Positions 8,232-16,998 are shown, numbered from the stretch's first letter. The stretch: DNA of 64,000 nucleotides from Pseudomonas sp. 102515 (GCF_031085165.1 NZ_JAVHTY010000001.1:1-64000); one strand, 5' to 3'. Notes: a model not told the origin generated them from the letters alone. Numbers and translations: made by a program.

Positions 8232-9083
8232 TCAGGCAGCGCCCAGGGCCTTGACCGTGGCGGGATGCTGACCCCATTCGCTCCAGGAACCGTCATAGAG
8301 TCGGCCATCCGGGAAGCCGGCGACACTGAGGGCGAGCAGCAGCACCGTGGCGGTGACCCCACTGCCGCAGCTGGTGATCACCGGATGCAGGCCGTCGATG
8401 CCCAGGGCCTGGAAGCGTTGGCGCAGTTCCTGGGGTGGCAGCAGGGTACCGTCTTCGGCCAGCAGGCTGTCGTAGGGCAGGTTCTGGCTGCCGGGCATAT
8501 GACCGGAGGCCACGCCCGGGCGCGGCTCGGCGATCTCGCCGGTGAAGCGCTTGGCGCCGCGCGCGTCGAGCACCTGGGTCTGGCCCACGCTGAGCGCGGT
8601 CTGCACATCGCCCAGGCCGCAGAGCAGGCGGTTGTTGAAGATGACGGGGTAGGGTGGCTGCGGGCTGGGCGGGTTTTCACCGGCCTCCAGCGGCAGGCCC
8701 TGTTCACGCCAGAGCGGCAGGCCGCCATCCAGCACCAGCACCTGGTCATGGCCGAACAGGCGGAACAGCCACCAGGCCCGGGCGGCGGAGAAAAGGCCTT
8801 TCTGGTCGTAGACGACCAGGGTCGTCTCCGGGGTGACGCCCAGTTCGCCAGCCAGGCGGGCGAAGCGTCCCGCGCTGGGGACCATGTGCGGCAGGGCGGT
8901 GTCCGGGTCGGAGAAGTGTTCGATGTCGAAGCGCAGGGCGCCGGGGATGTGCTGCTGCCGATAGGTCTCGTCGGCGATCTGGGGTTCGTTGGGCAGGTAG
9001 AGACTGGCATCGAGGATCAGCAGATCCGGACGGCCGAGTCGCTCCTGCAGCCAGGCAGCGGTGACCAGCGGGGAGGCGATCAT
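8232..9083 (-). CDS. sseA: 3-mercaptopyruvate sulfurtransferase
   Basis: Transfers sulfur from 3-mercaptopyruvate to thiol acceptors or cyanide. The 283-residue protein is a double rhodanese: an inactive N-terminal domain, an interdomain linker, and a C-terminal domain with active-site loop CGSGVTA (C239), the form characteristic of mercaptopyruvate rather than thiosulfate sulfurtransferases. AAGGAG precedes the ATG by eight bases. It is transcribed away from the serine acetyltransferase gene and belongs functionally with the neighbouring cysteine metabolism genes. Confidence 0.93.
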   Translation of the reverse strand: MIASPLVTAAWLQERLGRPDLLILDASLYLPNEPQIADETYRQQHIPGALRFDIEHFSDPDTALPHMVPSAGRFARLAGELGVTPETTLVVYDQKGLFSAARAWWLFRLFGHDQVLVLDGGLPLWREQGLPLEAGENPPSPQPPYPVIFNNRLLCGLGDVQTALSVGQTQVLDARGAKRFTGEIAEPRPGVASGHMPGSQNLPYDSLLAEDGTLLPPQELRQRFQALGIDGLHPVITSCGSGVTATVLLLALSVAGFPDGRLYDGSWSEWGQHPATVKALGAA

Positions 9084-9199
9084 GGGTGGCGCTCCTTGAT
9101 GGGCAAAGGACGACAGCTTACCGCGCCTGGCGCGACGTGGGCTGTCAGGGATCGGCGGATACTTTATCCTCGTCAGCCTGGTAACTGGATAGATGACTT

Positions 9200-10144
9200 A
9201 TGAGCGAACTTAACGGGCAATCCACGGGCGGCAACGACTGGCAACTCGGGCGCATCGTCGGTGAACTGCATGAGGCGCGCAGCCAATGGCGCGAGACCCA
9301 TGGACGTTTCCGCGAGTTCAGCGGTCGCGAGTTGCCGTCGCGCAGCGTCATGGCCAGCGTGATCGAATCTCTCAGCGGTGCGCTCTTTCCGCTGCGTCTG
9401 GGACCTGATCAGCTGCGCCAGGAAAGCGAGGACTTCTATGTCGGTTTCGAGCTGGAGCGGGCGCTCAATGCCCTGGTGATCCAGGCGAAGCTGGAACTGG
9501 ACTATTTCGCCAAGCAGCGTGGCGAGAACGGCGTCAATCGTGCCGACGAGGCCCGTCGGCTGGTGCAGGCCTTCGCCCTGGCGCTACCGGACCTGCGGCG
9601 CCTGCTGGACACCGATGTGATCGCCGCCTACCAGGGCGATCCCGCCGCGCGCAGCGTGGACGAGGTGCTGCTCTGCTACCCGGGCATCTACGCCATGATC
9701 CATCACCGCATCGCCCATCACTTCTATCGCAGCGGCCTGCCGTTGCTGGCGCGGATGGTCAGCGAGCGGGCGCACTCGGCGACCGGGATCGACATCCACC
9801 CGGGTGCCCAGATCGGCGAAGGCTTCTTCATCGACCATGGCACCGGTGTGGTGATCGGCGAGACCTGCATCATCGGCGACCGGGTGCGCATCTACCAGGC
9901 GGTGACCCTGGGCGCCAAGCGCTTCCCGGCCGATGCCCAGGGCAACCTCAAGAAGGGCCACCCGCGGCATCCGATCGTCGAAGACGATGTGGTGATCTAT
10001 GCCGGAGCGACCATTCTCGGGCGCATTACCATCGGCCAGGGCTCGACCATTGGCGGCAACGTCTGGCTCACCCACGGCGTGCCGGCCAACAGCAACGTCA
10101 GTCAGGCCAGCCTGCAGGGTTGCGCCGGTCTGGCTCAGGAGTAG
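9200..10144 (+). CDS. cysE: Serine O-acetyltransferase
   Basis: Acetylates L-serine to O-acetylserine, the acceptor for sulfide in cysteine synthesis. The 314-residue protein has a helical N-terminal region and a left-handed beta-helix from about residue 190 with the conserved HPGAQIGEGFFIDHGTGVVI region and GNVWLTHGVP near the end. It is longer at the N terminus than the roughly 260-270-residue enterobacterial CysE and looks like the EpsC/SrpH-type branch. The ribosome binding site is weak. Its 3' end overlaps the convergent ABC ATPase gene by 10 bp. Confidence 0.9.
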   Translation: MSELNGQSTGGNDWQLGRIVGELHEARSQWRETHGRFREFSGRELPSRSVMASVIESLSGALFPLRLGPDQLRQESEDFYVGFELERALNALVIQAKLELDYFAKQRGENGVNRADEARRLVQAFALALPDLRRLLDTDVIAAYQGDPAARSVDEVLLCYPGIYAMIHHRIAHHFYRSGLPLLARMVSERAHSATGIDIHPGAQIGEGFFIDHGTGVVIGETCIIGDRVRIYQAVTLGAKRFPADAQGNLKKGHPRHPIVEDDVVIYAGATILGRITIGQGSTIGGNVWLTHGVPANSNVSQASLQGCAGLAQE

Positions 10145-10899
10145 TCGGCGGCGCTGTCACGGACGAACTTGGCGAGAAAACGCCGGGTGCGTTCTTCGCG
10201 CGGCCGATTGAACAACTCGGCCGCCGGCCCCTGTTCGACGATGCGGCCGCCGTCCATGAACAGCACCCGGTGGGCGACGTCGCGGGCGAAGGCCATCTCG
10301 TGAGTGACGATGAGCAGGGTACGACCTTCCTGGGCCAGCCCGCGAATGGTCTCCAGCACCTCGCCGACCCGCTCGGGATCCAGGGCCGAGGTGGGTTCGT
10401 CGAAGAGGATGGCCTGGGGGCGCATGGCCAGTGCCCGGGCGATGGCGACCCGCTGCTGCTGGCCACCCGACAGCTGCCCTGGATAGGTATCGGCCTTGTC
10501 GGCCAGCCCGACCTTGGCCAGCAGCTCGCGACCGCGGGTACTGGCCGTGTCGCGCGCTTCACCCTGGACGACGATGGGCCCCTCGATCACGTTCTCCAGC
10601 GCGGTGCGATGAGGAAACAGATTGAAGTTCTGAAAGACGAAGCCCATGCGCTGGCGCAACTGGCGAATGGTGCCTTGCTGGGCCTTGAGCGGCCGGCTTG
10701 CCTCAATGCGCAGATCATCCAGGCGGATACTGCCGGCGTCCGGGGTCTCCAGCAGATTGAGGCAGCGCAGCAGGGTGGTCTTGCCCGAGCCGCTGGGGCC
10801 GATGATGGCGACCACCTCGCCCTGGGCCACCTGTAGGTCGATGGCCTGGAGCACAGTCTGCTGTTGAAAGGACTTGGACAGCCCTTGCACCTCGATCAT
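10135..10899 (-). CDS. tcyN: Cystine ABC transporter ATP-binding protein
   Basis: The ATPase of a polar amino acid importer, on the inner face of the membrane. In 254 residues it has Walker A GPSGSGKTT, signature LSGGQQQR, Walker B ILFDEP and the switch histidine THEMAF. The ATG overlaps the permease stop codon (ATGA). The same gene set (binding protein, permease, ATPase and D-cysteine desulfhydrase) forms the E. coli tcyJ-dcyD-tcyL-tcyN cluster, so L-cystine and related compounds are the likely cargo. Confidence 0.88.
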   Translation of the reverse strand: MIEVQGLSKSFQQQTVLQAIDLQVAQGEVVAIIGPSGSGKTTLLRCLNLLETPDAGSIRLDDLRIEASRPLKAQQGTIRQLRQRMGFVFQNFNLFPHRTALENVIEGPIVVQGEARDTASTRGRELLAKVGLADKADTYPGQLSGGQQQRVAIARALAMRPQAILFDEPTSALDPERVGEVLETIRGLAQEGRTLLIVTHEMAFARDVAHRVLFMDGGRIVEQGPAAELFNRPREERTRRFLAKFVRDSAADYS

Positions 10900-11570
10900 G
10901 ACTGACCTCGTTCGTTGATGTGGCGCCCGTAGTGCCGTTCCAGACGGTTCTGCAGGGTGGACAGCAGGCTGGCCAGGACCCAGTAGAGCAGCGCCGCGGC
11001 CAGGTAGAGGCTGAAGATCTCGAAGGTGCGGGCGGTGATCAGCTGCGCCTGGCGGAACAGCTCCGGTACCTGGATGGTGGCTGCCAGCGAGGTGTCCTTG
11101 ACCAGCGAGATGAAGCTGTTGCCCAGCGGTGGCAGGGCGATGCGCAGCGCCTGGGGCAGGATGGCTCGCCTCAGGGTCTGCAGCGGCGTCATGCCGATGC
11201 TGGCGGCCGCCTCCCACTGACCACGGTCGATGGCACCGATGGCCGAGCGGATGATTTCCGCTGTGTAGGAGGCCATGTTCAGCGAAAAGCCGATCAGGGC
11301 GGCCGGCAGCGGATCGAGTTGCAGCCCGAGTTCGGGCAAGCCGTAGTAGATGACGAACAGCTGCACCAGCAGCGGCGTACCCCGGAAGAACGAGATGTAC
11401 AGCCGCGCCAGGCTACGTAGCGGCAGACTCCGCGAGCGGCGCAGCAGGGCCAGGCCGAAGCCCAGCAACAGGCCGAAGAACATGCCGCCGAGGCTCAGAA
11501 CCACGGTCCAGATCGCGCCCTTCAGCAGGAAGGGCAGCGAATCGAGCAGGAGCTGTAGCGTGTCGCTCAT
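10896..11570 (-). CDS. tcyL: Cystine ABC transporter permease
   Basis: Inner-membrane subunit of a His/Glu/Gln/Arg-type importer: 224 residues, several hydrophobic helices, and the EAA loop EAAASIGMTPLQTLRRAILP that docks on the ATPase. The start MSDTLQLLLDS at 11570 overlaps the upstream stop codon as ATGA; an earlier in-frame start would overlap the binding-protein gene further. It is the middle gene of a three-gene coupled operon. Confidence 0.9.
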   Translation of the reverse strand: MSDTLQLLLDSLPFLLKGAIWTVVLSLGGMFFGLLLGFGLALLRRSRSLPLRSLARLYISFFRGTPLLVQLFVIYYGLPELGLQLDPLPAALIGFSLNMASYTAEIIRSAIGAIDRGQWEAAASIGMTPLQTLRRAILPQALRIALPPLGNSFISLVKDTSLAATIQVPELFRQAQLITARTFEIFSLYLAAALLYWVLASLLSTLQNRLERHYGRHINERGQS

Positions 11571-12364
11571 TGGGTGACGTCGGCCTTGAACCACTTCTCG
11601 GAGATCTTGGCCAGGGTGCCATCGGCGCGCAGCTTGGCGATGGCCTGGTCGACCGCGGCATGGAATTCCGGATCGCCCTTGCGCTCGGCGATGCCGGATT
11701 CCTGGCGGCTGAAGGGCTCACCGGCCAGGGCCAGGCGGTCCTTGGTCTTGGACAGCAATTCCAGGGCAGCCAGACGGTCGACTAGGATGGCGTCGATGCG
11801 GCCTACGCGCAGGTCCTGGTACTTGGTCGGATCGTCTTCGTAGGTGCGCACGTCTGCCTTGGGTACGTTCTGGCGCAGCCACTGCTCGTAGTTGGTACCC
11901 AGGCCGACGCCGACCTTCTTGCCGGCGAGGTCGGCGGCGGTCTTGATGCTGTCGACGTCATCCTTGCGCACCAGCGCCTGGATGCCGGAGACGGTGTAGG
12001 GGGTGGAGAAATCGTATTTCTTCTTGCGCTCCTCGCTGATGGTGACCTGGTTGATCACCACGTCCAGGCGACGGGATTCCAGCGCGGCCAGCAGGCCATC
12101 CCACTTGCCGGGCTGGATCTTGGCATCGACGCCCAGTTCCTTGGCCAGCGCCTTGGCGAAGTCCACTTCGAAACCGGTCAGCTGACCCTGCTCGTTCTGG
12201 AAGCTGAAGGGCGGATAGGTGCCTTCCAGGCCGACGACCAGCTCGCCGCGTTGCTTGACGGTCTGCAGGAGGTCTTCGGCCTGGGCGGTGGCCTGGTGGG
12301 CCAGGCCCAGGGCGAGCAGCAGGGCGGCGCTACGGAACAGACGCTGGGGGAGGGGTTTGCGCAT
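11567..12364 (-). CDS. tcyJ: Cystine-binding periplasmic protein
   Basis: Solute-binding protein of the importer, FliY/TcyJ type. In 265 residues it has an N-terminal signal peptide (basic start, hydrophobic LLLALGLA, cleavage near ATAQA) and the family-3 solute-binding fold with GTYPPFSF, GFEVDFAKAL and DVVINQVTIS. GGAGG lies before the ATG. First gene of the tcyJLN operon, about 90 bp after the D-cysteine desulfhydrase gene on the same strand, so it may be co-transcribed with it. Confidence 0.9.
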   Translation of the reverse strand: MRKPLPQRLFRSAALLLALGLAHQATAQAEDLLQTVKQRGELVVGLEGTYPPFSFQNEQGQLTGFEVDFAKALAKELGVDAKIQPGKWDGLLAALESRRLDVVINQVTISEERKKKYDFSTPYTVSGIQALVRKDDVDSIKTAADLAGKKVGVGLGTNYEQWLRQNVPKADVRTYEDDPTKYQDLRVGRIDAILVDRLAALELLSKTKDRLALAGEPFSRQESGIAERKGDPEFHAAVDQAIAKLRADGTLAKISEKWFKADVTQ

Positions 12365-12455
12365 GGAGGAGATCCTTGAGGTTATGAGGGTGCGCCACTA
12401 TGAGGGTGTCCGTTCTGACATCCCTAGTCTGAAAACTGCTGACGTTATGCCATCG

Positions 12456-13469
12456 TCACACGAATTGACCAGCGTCTTCAGCTAGCCAATCGCCATAGGC
12501 GAAGGTGCCTGGGGCTCCGCCGGTGTGCAGGAATACCAGGGGACCAGGCGGGAGGGCCCCGTTGGCCACCAGATCCAGCAGGCCGGCCATGGCTTTGCCG
12601 GTGTAGACCGGGTCGAGCACCAGACCTTCCAACCGGCCCAGCCGGCGGATGGCCGCCAGGGTGCCGGGATTGGGTTCGCCATAGCGGGGGCCGAAATAGC
12701 CGTCACGCAGGTGCGGTGGATGCTGAGGTAGGGCAACGCCCAACAACTCGGCCAGCTGTTGCCGCAGCAGGGCGACCTTGGGCTGCTGTTCGGCCTGGGT
12801 GCGGGAGACGGTGACGCCGATCACCGGCAACTCTGGCCGCAGATGGTGGAAGGCCAGGTCCAGACCCGTCTGGGTACCGGCACTGCCGGACGCGAGGATG
12901 ACGGCAGCAGGCTCGAGCTCCAGTTCGTGCAGCTGAGCGTCGAGCTCCAGGCCGGCGCGGACATAGCCGAGGGCGCCGAGGGCGCTGGAGCCGCCGATGG
13001 GGATCACCCAGGGTTTGCGCCCTTGCTGGCGCAGCCGCTCGGCTTCGGCTTCCAGCTGGCTGACTGGATCATCGAGCGCCGCGACGGCTCTGATCTCGGC
13101 GCCGAAGAGTTCGAGCAGGAGACGATTGCCGCCGTGCAGATAGCCGGGAGCCGTGGTGGCGATGGGATTTTCCAGCAGGGCGACGCAGGCCAACCCCTGT
13201 TGCGCAGCGACAGCGGCGGTCTGGCGGACGTGATTGGACTGGATGGCGCCGGCGGTCACCAGGGTGTCGGCGCCGGCGGCCAGCGCGGCGGCGACCAGGT
13301 ACTCCAGCTTGCGCACCTTGTTGCCGCCCAGGGCCAGGCTGGTGGTGTCGTCGCGCTTGCAGTGGACCGGTCGGCCCAGTTCTGCCGACAGCCGCGACAG
13401 GGCCTCCAGCGGGGTCGCCGAGGATTGCAGCGTCAGGCGCGGAAAGCGGGCGAGGGCGGTGGCGAGCAT
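12456..13469 (-). CDS. dcyD: D-cysteine desulfhydrase
   Basis: A PLP enzyme related to ACC deaminase that breaks D-cysteine into pyruvate, sulfide and ammonia. The 337-residue protein has the PLP lysine motif LGGNKVRKLEY (near residue 50), the SNHVRQTAA substrate loop, and the glycine-rich phosphate-binding stretch ASGSAGTQTGLDL. Adjacency to the cystine importer matches the E. coli arrangement and favours this function over ACC deaminase. Confidence 0.9.
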   Translation of the reverse strand: MLATALARFPRLTLQSSATPLEALSRLSAELGRPVHCKRDDTTSLALGGNKVRKLEYLVAAALAAGADTLVTAGAIQSNHVRQTAAVAAQQGLACVALLENPIATTAPGYLHGGNRLLLELFGAEIRAVAALDDPVSQLEAEAERLRQQGRKPWVIPIGGSSALGALGYVRAGLELDAQLHELELEPAAVILASGSAGTQTGLDLAFHHLRPELPVIGVTVSRTQAEQQPKVALLRQQLAELLGVALPQHPPHLRDGYFGPRYGEPNPGTLAAIRRLGRLEGLVLDPVYTGKAMAGLLDLVANGALPPGPLVFLHTGGAPGTFAYGDWLAEDAGQFV

Positions 13470-13537
13470 GGCGGAACCCGGGGCAGTGAAGGGAGCCTCA
13501 CTCTAGGGCCAAGCCGCGCCTGGCAGCAATCCTGCGC

Positions 13538-14191
13538 TCAGGCGAGGTCCGGGCGCCGCGCCCAGGCCTGGGGTACCAGGGAGCGCAGCAGCACGCCGTA
13601 TAGCGGGACGAAGAGTACTAGGCTGACCGTCAGCTTGACGCCGTAGTCGACCAAGGCGATCTCCGGCCAGTGGCTGGCCATGAAGGGATTGTCGCTGCGC
13701 CAGAAGGCGATGGAAAAGAACGCCAGGGTATCCAGGGCGTTGCCGAACAGGGTCGAGACCGTGGGCGCCAGCCACCAGTGGCGCGAGCGCCGCAGGCGGT
13801 CGAACACCTGGATGTCGAGCAGTTGACCGAGCACATAGGCGCAGAAGCTCGCCAGGGAGATGCGCAGGACGAAGACATTGAGGGCGGCCAGCGCCGTCCA
13901 GCCCTGGAAGCTGCCGTCCTGGAAGAGCACGGAAACCCCATAGGAGACCACCAGGGCCGGAAGCATCACCCGGGCGATGACCTGACGCGCCGCCGCCTTG
14001 CCCATCACCCGCACGGTGAGATCGGTGGCCAGGAAGATGAAGGGGAAGCTGAAGGCGCCCCAGGTGGTGTGCCAGCCGAACAGCTGCAGCGGCAACTGCA
14101 CCAGGTAGTTGCTGGCGATGATGATGAGGATGTGGAAAGCGACGAGCGCGGCCACGAGGGCACGCTGCGGGGTGGCAAGCAACGCAGACAT
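13538..14191 (-). CDS. yhhQ: Queuosine precursor transporter (YhhQ/VUT family)
   Basis: An inner-membrane transporter importing queuosine precursors (preQ0/preQ1) for tRNA modification. It has 217 residues and about six hydrophobic helices, with family features such as FPFIFLATDLTVRVMGK and GNALDTLAFFSIAFW. The ATG at 14191 is set seven bases after AAGGA, which is itself the tail of a preQ1-I riboswitch. That independent regulatory evidence strongly supports both the substrate and the start. Confidence 0.93.
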   Translation of the reverse strand: MSALLATPQRALVAALVAFHILIIIASNYLVQLPLQLFGWHTTWGAFSFPFIFLATDLTVRVMGKAAARQVIARVMLPALVVSYGVSVLFQDGSFQGWTALAALNVFVLRISLASFCAYVLGQLLDIQVFDRLRRSRHWWLAPTVSTLFGNALDTLAFFSIAFWRSDNPFMASHWPEIALVDYGVKLTVSLVLFVPLYGVLLRSLVPQAWARRPDLA

Positions 14192-14197
14192 GGACAG

Positions 14198-14233
14198 TCC
14201 TTTTTTGGTTACCTGGGGTGAGGGAACCCAGGG
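14198..14233 (-). promoter_or_regulatory. preQ1-I riboswitch controlling yhhQ
   Basis: On the minus strand the leader reads CUGGGUU..., a C-rich loop, ACCCCAG, then GUAACCAAAAAAGGA. The P1 stem is CCUGGG (14232-14227) with CCCAGG (14217-14212), followed by the A-rich tail that folds back on P1. It aligns closely with the Thermoanaerobacter tengcongensis preQ1-I aptamer as I recall it (stem, loop, UAAC, A-run, AAGG). The AAGGA at its end is the ribosome binding site of yhhQ, so ligand binding should block translation. Confidence 0.88.
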
Positions 14234-14384
14234 CGCTGAGGCGGGGCGACATTCTACGGATACGCGGGGCGTCTGGCGAGGGGGCGGCGGTCGGGACTGG
14301 ATCGACAGCCTCATCGGACCGATGGGCAGACCGGGCAGCCTCCTGCTAACTTGTACGACTTCCGCACCGACAGAGAGCTTCCTG

Positions 14385-15422
14385 ATGCACTTTCGATCGC
14401 TGGGTCGTACCGATCTCAAGGTTAGCGCCATCGCGCTGGGCACCATGACCTGGGGTGAGCAGAACACCGAGGCCGAGGCCTTCGAGCAGCTGCGCGCCGC
14501 CAAGGCCGCCGGGGTCAACTTCATCGACACGGCGGAGATGTATCCGGTGCCGCCGCGCGCCGAGACCTACACCCGTACCGAGACCATCATCGGCAACTAC
14601 TTCCGCCAGCATGGCGATCGCGCCGACTGGGTACTGGCCAGCAAGGCGGCCGGTCCGGGGCGCGACATGGACTATATCCGCAATGGCGGGCTGGCCTTTA
14701 CCAGGGCCAATCTCACCGCGGCGCTGGAGGCCAGTCTCAAGCGGCTCGACACCGACTACCTGGATCTCTACCAACTGCACTGGCCGGATCGCCGCACCAA
14801 TTACTTCGGTCAGCTGGGCTACGTGCACAGCGAGGCAGCCTTCACGCCGCTGGAAGAGACCCTCGAGGCGCTCGACGGCCTGGTCCGTGCGGGCAAGGTC
14901 CGCCATGTAGGGCTGTCCAACGAAACGCCCTGGGGCGTGCAGCAATTCCTGCACCTCAGCGAGACCCGTGGCTGGCCGCGGGTGGTCTCGATCCAGAATC
15001 CCTACAACCTGCTCAATCGCAGCTTCGAGGTAGGTCTGGCCGAGCAGGCCATCCGCGAGCGGGTGGGCTTGCTGGCCTACTCGCCGCTGGCCTTCGGCAT
15101 GCTGGCGGGCAAGTACCTGCACGGTGCTCGTCCGGAGGGCGCGCGGCTGACGCTGTTCGAACGTTTCCAGCGCTACAGCAATCCGCAGACGCAGCGGGCC
15201 GCCCAGGCCTATGTCGAACTGGCCCGGGAGCGCGGCCTGGATCCGGCACAGATGGCCCTGGCCTTCGTCACCAGTCGGCCGTTCGTGACCAGCAACATCA
15301 TCGGCGCCACCTCGCTTGCACAGCTGGAAAGCAACCTGGCGAGCAGCGAACTGGTGCTGGACCAGGAAACCCTGGCCGCCATCGAAGCCATCCACGTCGA
15401 CCAGCCCAATCCGGCGCCCTGA
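14385..15422 (+). CDS. tas: Aldo-keto reductase, Tas/YgdS type
   Basis: An NADP(H)-dependent aldo-keto reductase with a TIM barrel, cytoplasmic. In 345 residues the catalytic tetrad is visible: D in NFIDTAEMYP, the following Y, K in LASKAAG and H in LYQLHWP. The NADP-binding end (IIGATSLAQLESNL) is present. The PVPP...TYTRTE insertion after the active-site Tyr is typical of the Tas subgroup. The start MHFRSLGRTDLKVS is the family N terminus; the ribosome binding site is weak. The physiological substrate is unknown. A strong terminator follows. Confidence 0.88.
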   Translation: MHFRSLGRTDLKVSAIALGTMTWGEQNTEAEAFEQLRAAKAAGVNFIDTAEMYPVPPRAETYTRTETIIGNYFRQHGDRADWVLASKAAGPGRDMDYIRNGGLAFTRANLTAALEASLKRLDTDYLDLYQLHWPDRRTNYFGQLGYVHSEAAFTPLEETLEALDGLVRAGKVRHVGLSNETPWGVQQFLHLSETRGWPRVVSIQNPYNLLNRSFEVGLAEQAIRERVGLLAYSPLAFGMLAGKYLHGARPEGARLTLFERFQRYSNPQTQRAAQAYVELARERGLDPAQMALAFVTSRPFVTSNIIGATSLAQLESNLASSELVLDQETLAAIEAIHVDQPNPAP

Positions 15423-15436
15423 TCATCTGGTATCCG

Positions 15437-15472
15437 GCGCCCGGTACAGCGGCTGTACCGGGCGCTTTTTTT
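15437..15472 (+). terminator. Terminator after the aldo-keto reductase
   Basis: A 14-bp perfect stem (15437-15450 with 15452-15465) is followed by seven T residues. Confidence 0.95.
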
Positions 15473-15600
15473 GCGCCTGGCAAAAGGGGGCTGTGACCAA
15501 CAGGGCAGGGCTGCACGGCCTGCTGTCCGCGACGCCTATTAAAACCTTGGCCGCGAGGGCTTAGAGTCGGTCGGGCCTTCCACGCCTGCAGGTGTCCGTC

Positions 15601-16305
15601 ATGACGGCATACGAAATCGTACTCCTAGGTGACCAGGATGCTTCCATCGTTGCCCACCAGGCCATACCCCGGGCCCTGGCACTCACAGCCCGGGCCCTGG
15701 GCGTCAGGTTGCGATCACGCTGGCTGTCGACCGTGGCGGCCGATAGCGGCCTTGTCGACTGCGACGGCCTCTGGTGCGTGCCCGGGAGTCCCTATCGCAA
15801 TCGAGAGGGAGTGCTGGCGAGCATTCGCACAGCCCGCGAACAGCGGATCCCCTTTCTCGGTACCTGTGGTGGTCTGCAGTACGCCCTGCTGGAGTACGCT
15901 CATGCCGTGCTGGGATGGACGGACGCGGCCCACGCCGAGGAAGATCCGCTGACGTCGCGGGCGCTGCTGGCGCCCCTGAGCTGTGCCCGCATCGAGTATC
16001 ACAATGAGCTCCGTCTGGAGCCCGGTTCTCGCCTGGTAAGGGGAGAGGACAGCCTGCGGGCGCAAGCCGCCTATCACTGTCGCTTCGGCGTGAATCCCGA
16101 GTACCTGCCGGACTTGCTCGCCGCCGGCTGGCGAGTACTGGCCTGGGACGAAGAAGGGTTGCCCGTGGCCTTCGAGCTGGAAACCCAACCCTGTCATTTC
16201 GGTACCCTCTACCAGCCGGAACGCGAGGCTCTGACCGGGCAGGTTCCCACCGCGGTACGGGCCTGGCTGGAGGCCGTGGTCGCCGCGCGGAGCCAGCGTC
16301 CATGA
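15601..16305 (+). CDS. CTP-synthase C-terminal-like amidotransferase homologue
   Basis: A 234-residue class I glutamine amidotransferase-like protein resembling the glutaminase half of CTP synthase without the synthetase domain. The nucleophile elbow GTCGG (C89) is intact. Where the catalytic His-Pro-Glu is expected the protein reads YQPE (Q205, E207), so the histidine is replaced. It may have lost glutaminase activity or use other residues. I recall databases naming such proteins CTP synthase C-terminal region-related (seleno)proteins. The ATG at 15601 is preferred to a GTG three codons earlier. It overlaps the next gene by four bases. Confidence 0.8.
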   Translation: MTAYEIVLLGDQDASIVAHQAIPRALALTARALGVRLRSRWLSTVAADSGLVDCDGLWCVPGSPYRNREGVLASIRTAREQRIPFLGTCGGLQYALLEYAHAVLGWTDAAHAEEDPLTSRALLAPLSCARIEYHNELRLEPGSRLVRGEDSLRAQAAYHCRFGVNPEYLPDLLAAGWRVLAWDEEGLPVAFELETQPCHFGTLYQPEREALTGQVPTAVRAWLEAVVAARSQRP

Positions 16306-16658
16306 GCCGGCCGGACCTGCCGCCCGATTGCGTGGTGATCGCCTTCATCTCGCAGCGCGCGGACGAGGATCCCGATTACGAGCGGATGGCCGTACGCATG
16401 CTGGAGCTGGCGCAGGCACAACCGGGCTTTCTGGGGGTTGAGTCGGTACGCGGCGCCGATGGCCTGGGCATCACGCTGTCCTACTGGGTCGACCAGGCGT
16501 CCGTGACGGCCTGGGGCGCCCATCCGGAGCATCGCGAGGCGCAACGGCTGGGCCATGAACGCTGGTATCGCTGGCATGACACCCGGGTCCTGCGGCTGCT
16601 GTCGTCGCGGTCCGGGGCTGGCGTCATTCCAGGCGGATCGCGCCCAGGGCCGGGGTGA
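16302..16658 (+). CDS. Antibiotic biosynthesis monooxygenase (ABM) family protein
   Basis: A 118-residue small dimeric ferredoxin-like fold protein. ABM features are the N-terminal strand (VVIAFISQRA), YERMAVRMLELAQAQPGFLG and the ITLSYWVD...AWGAHPEHREAQ segment. Members are cofactor-free monooxygenases or haem/small-molecule binders; the substrate here is unknown. The ATG overlaps the amidotransferase-like stop codon (ATGA), so the two are translationally coupled. The tail, rich in Gly, Ser and Arg, overlaps the end of a convergent gene by 35 bp. Confidence 0.8.
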   Translation: MSRPDLPPDCVVIAFISQRADEDPDYERMAVRMLELAQAQPGFLGVESVRGADGLGITLSYWVDQASVTAWGAHPEHREAQRLGHERWYRWHDTRVLRLLSSRSGAGVIPGGSRPGPG

Positions 16659-16998
16659 CGCGAATCCAGCCGATGCGGCCGTCTTCGCCGATCAGCATGA
16701 CCTTCTTCCAGGGGCGAAAGGGGGCGCTGTCCAGGACCAGGATGCGATCACCCGGCTCGAGCATGACGATCAGTTGGCGGTTGGCGACCAGGCTGCGCTC
16801 CGGCATGGCGGGATACTGCATCAGCGGAATCTGGCCACCGCGGATCTGCCAGGTCTCGCCACTGGCGGCGTTGATGAAGGTCGGCAACCGCGTCACCAGG
16901 ATGGCCAGCGCGAAGAACCCGATCAGCAGCAGGACGAGCCGCTGCGTCACGGTGCGGACGGCAACGATATCGGGTGACAGCTTGCCAAGCGAGGTCAT
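16624..16998 (-). CDS. Membrane-anchored hypothetical protein with SH3-like tail
   Basis: A 124-residue protein starting MTSLGKLSPDI, with one hydrophobic helix at about residues 20-37 (LVLLLIGFFALAILV) and a following extracytoplasmic region. The C-terminal part (LEPGDRILVLD...GEDGRIGWIRV) resembles an SH3-like beta-barrel. I do not recognise the family. Its 3' end lies inside the end of the convergent ABM gene. Confidence 0.65.
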   Translation of the reverse strand: MTSLGKLSPDIVAVRTVTQRLVLLLIGFFALAILVTRLPTFINAASGETWQIRGGQIPLMQYPAMPERSLVANRQLIVMLEPGDRILVLDSAPFRPWKKVMLIGEDGRIGWIRVTPALGAIRLE

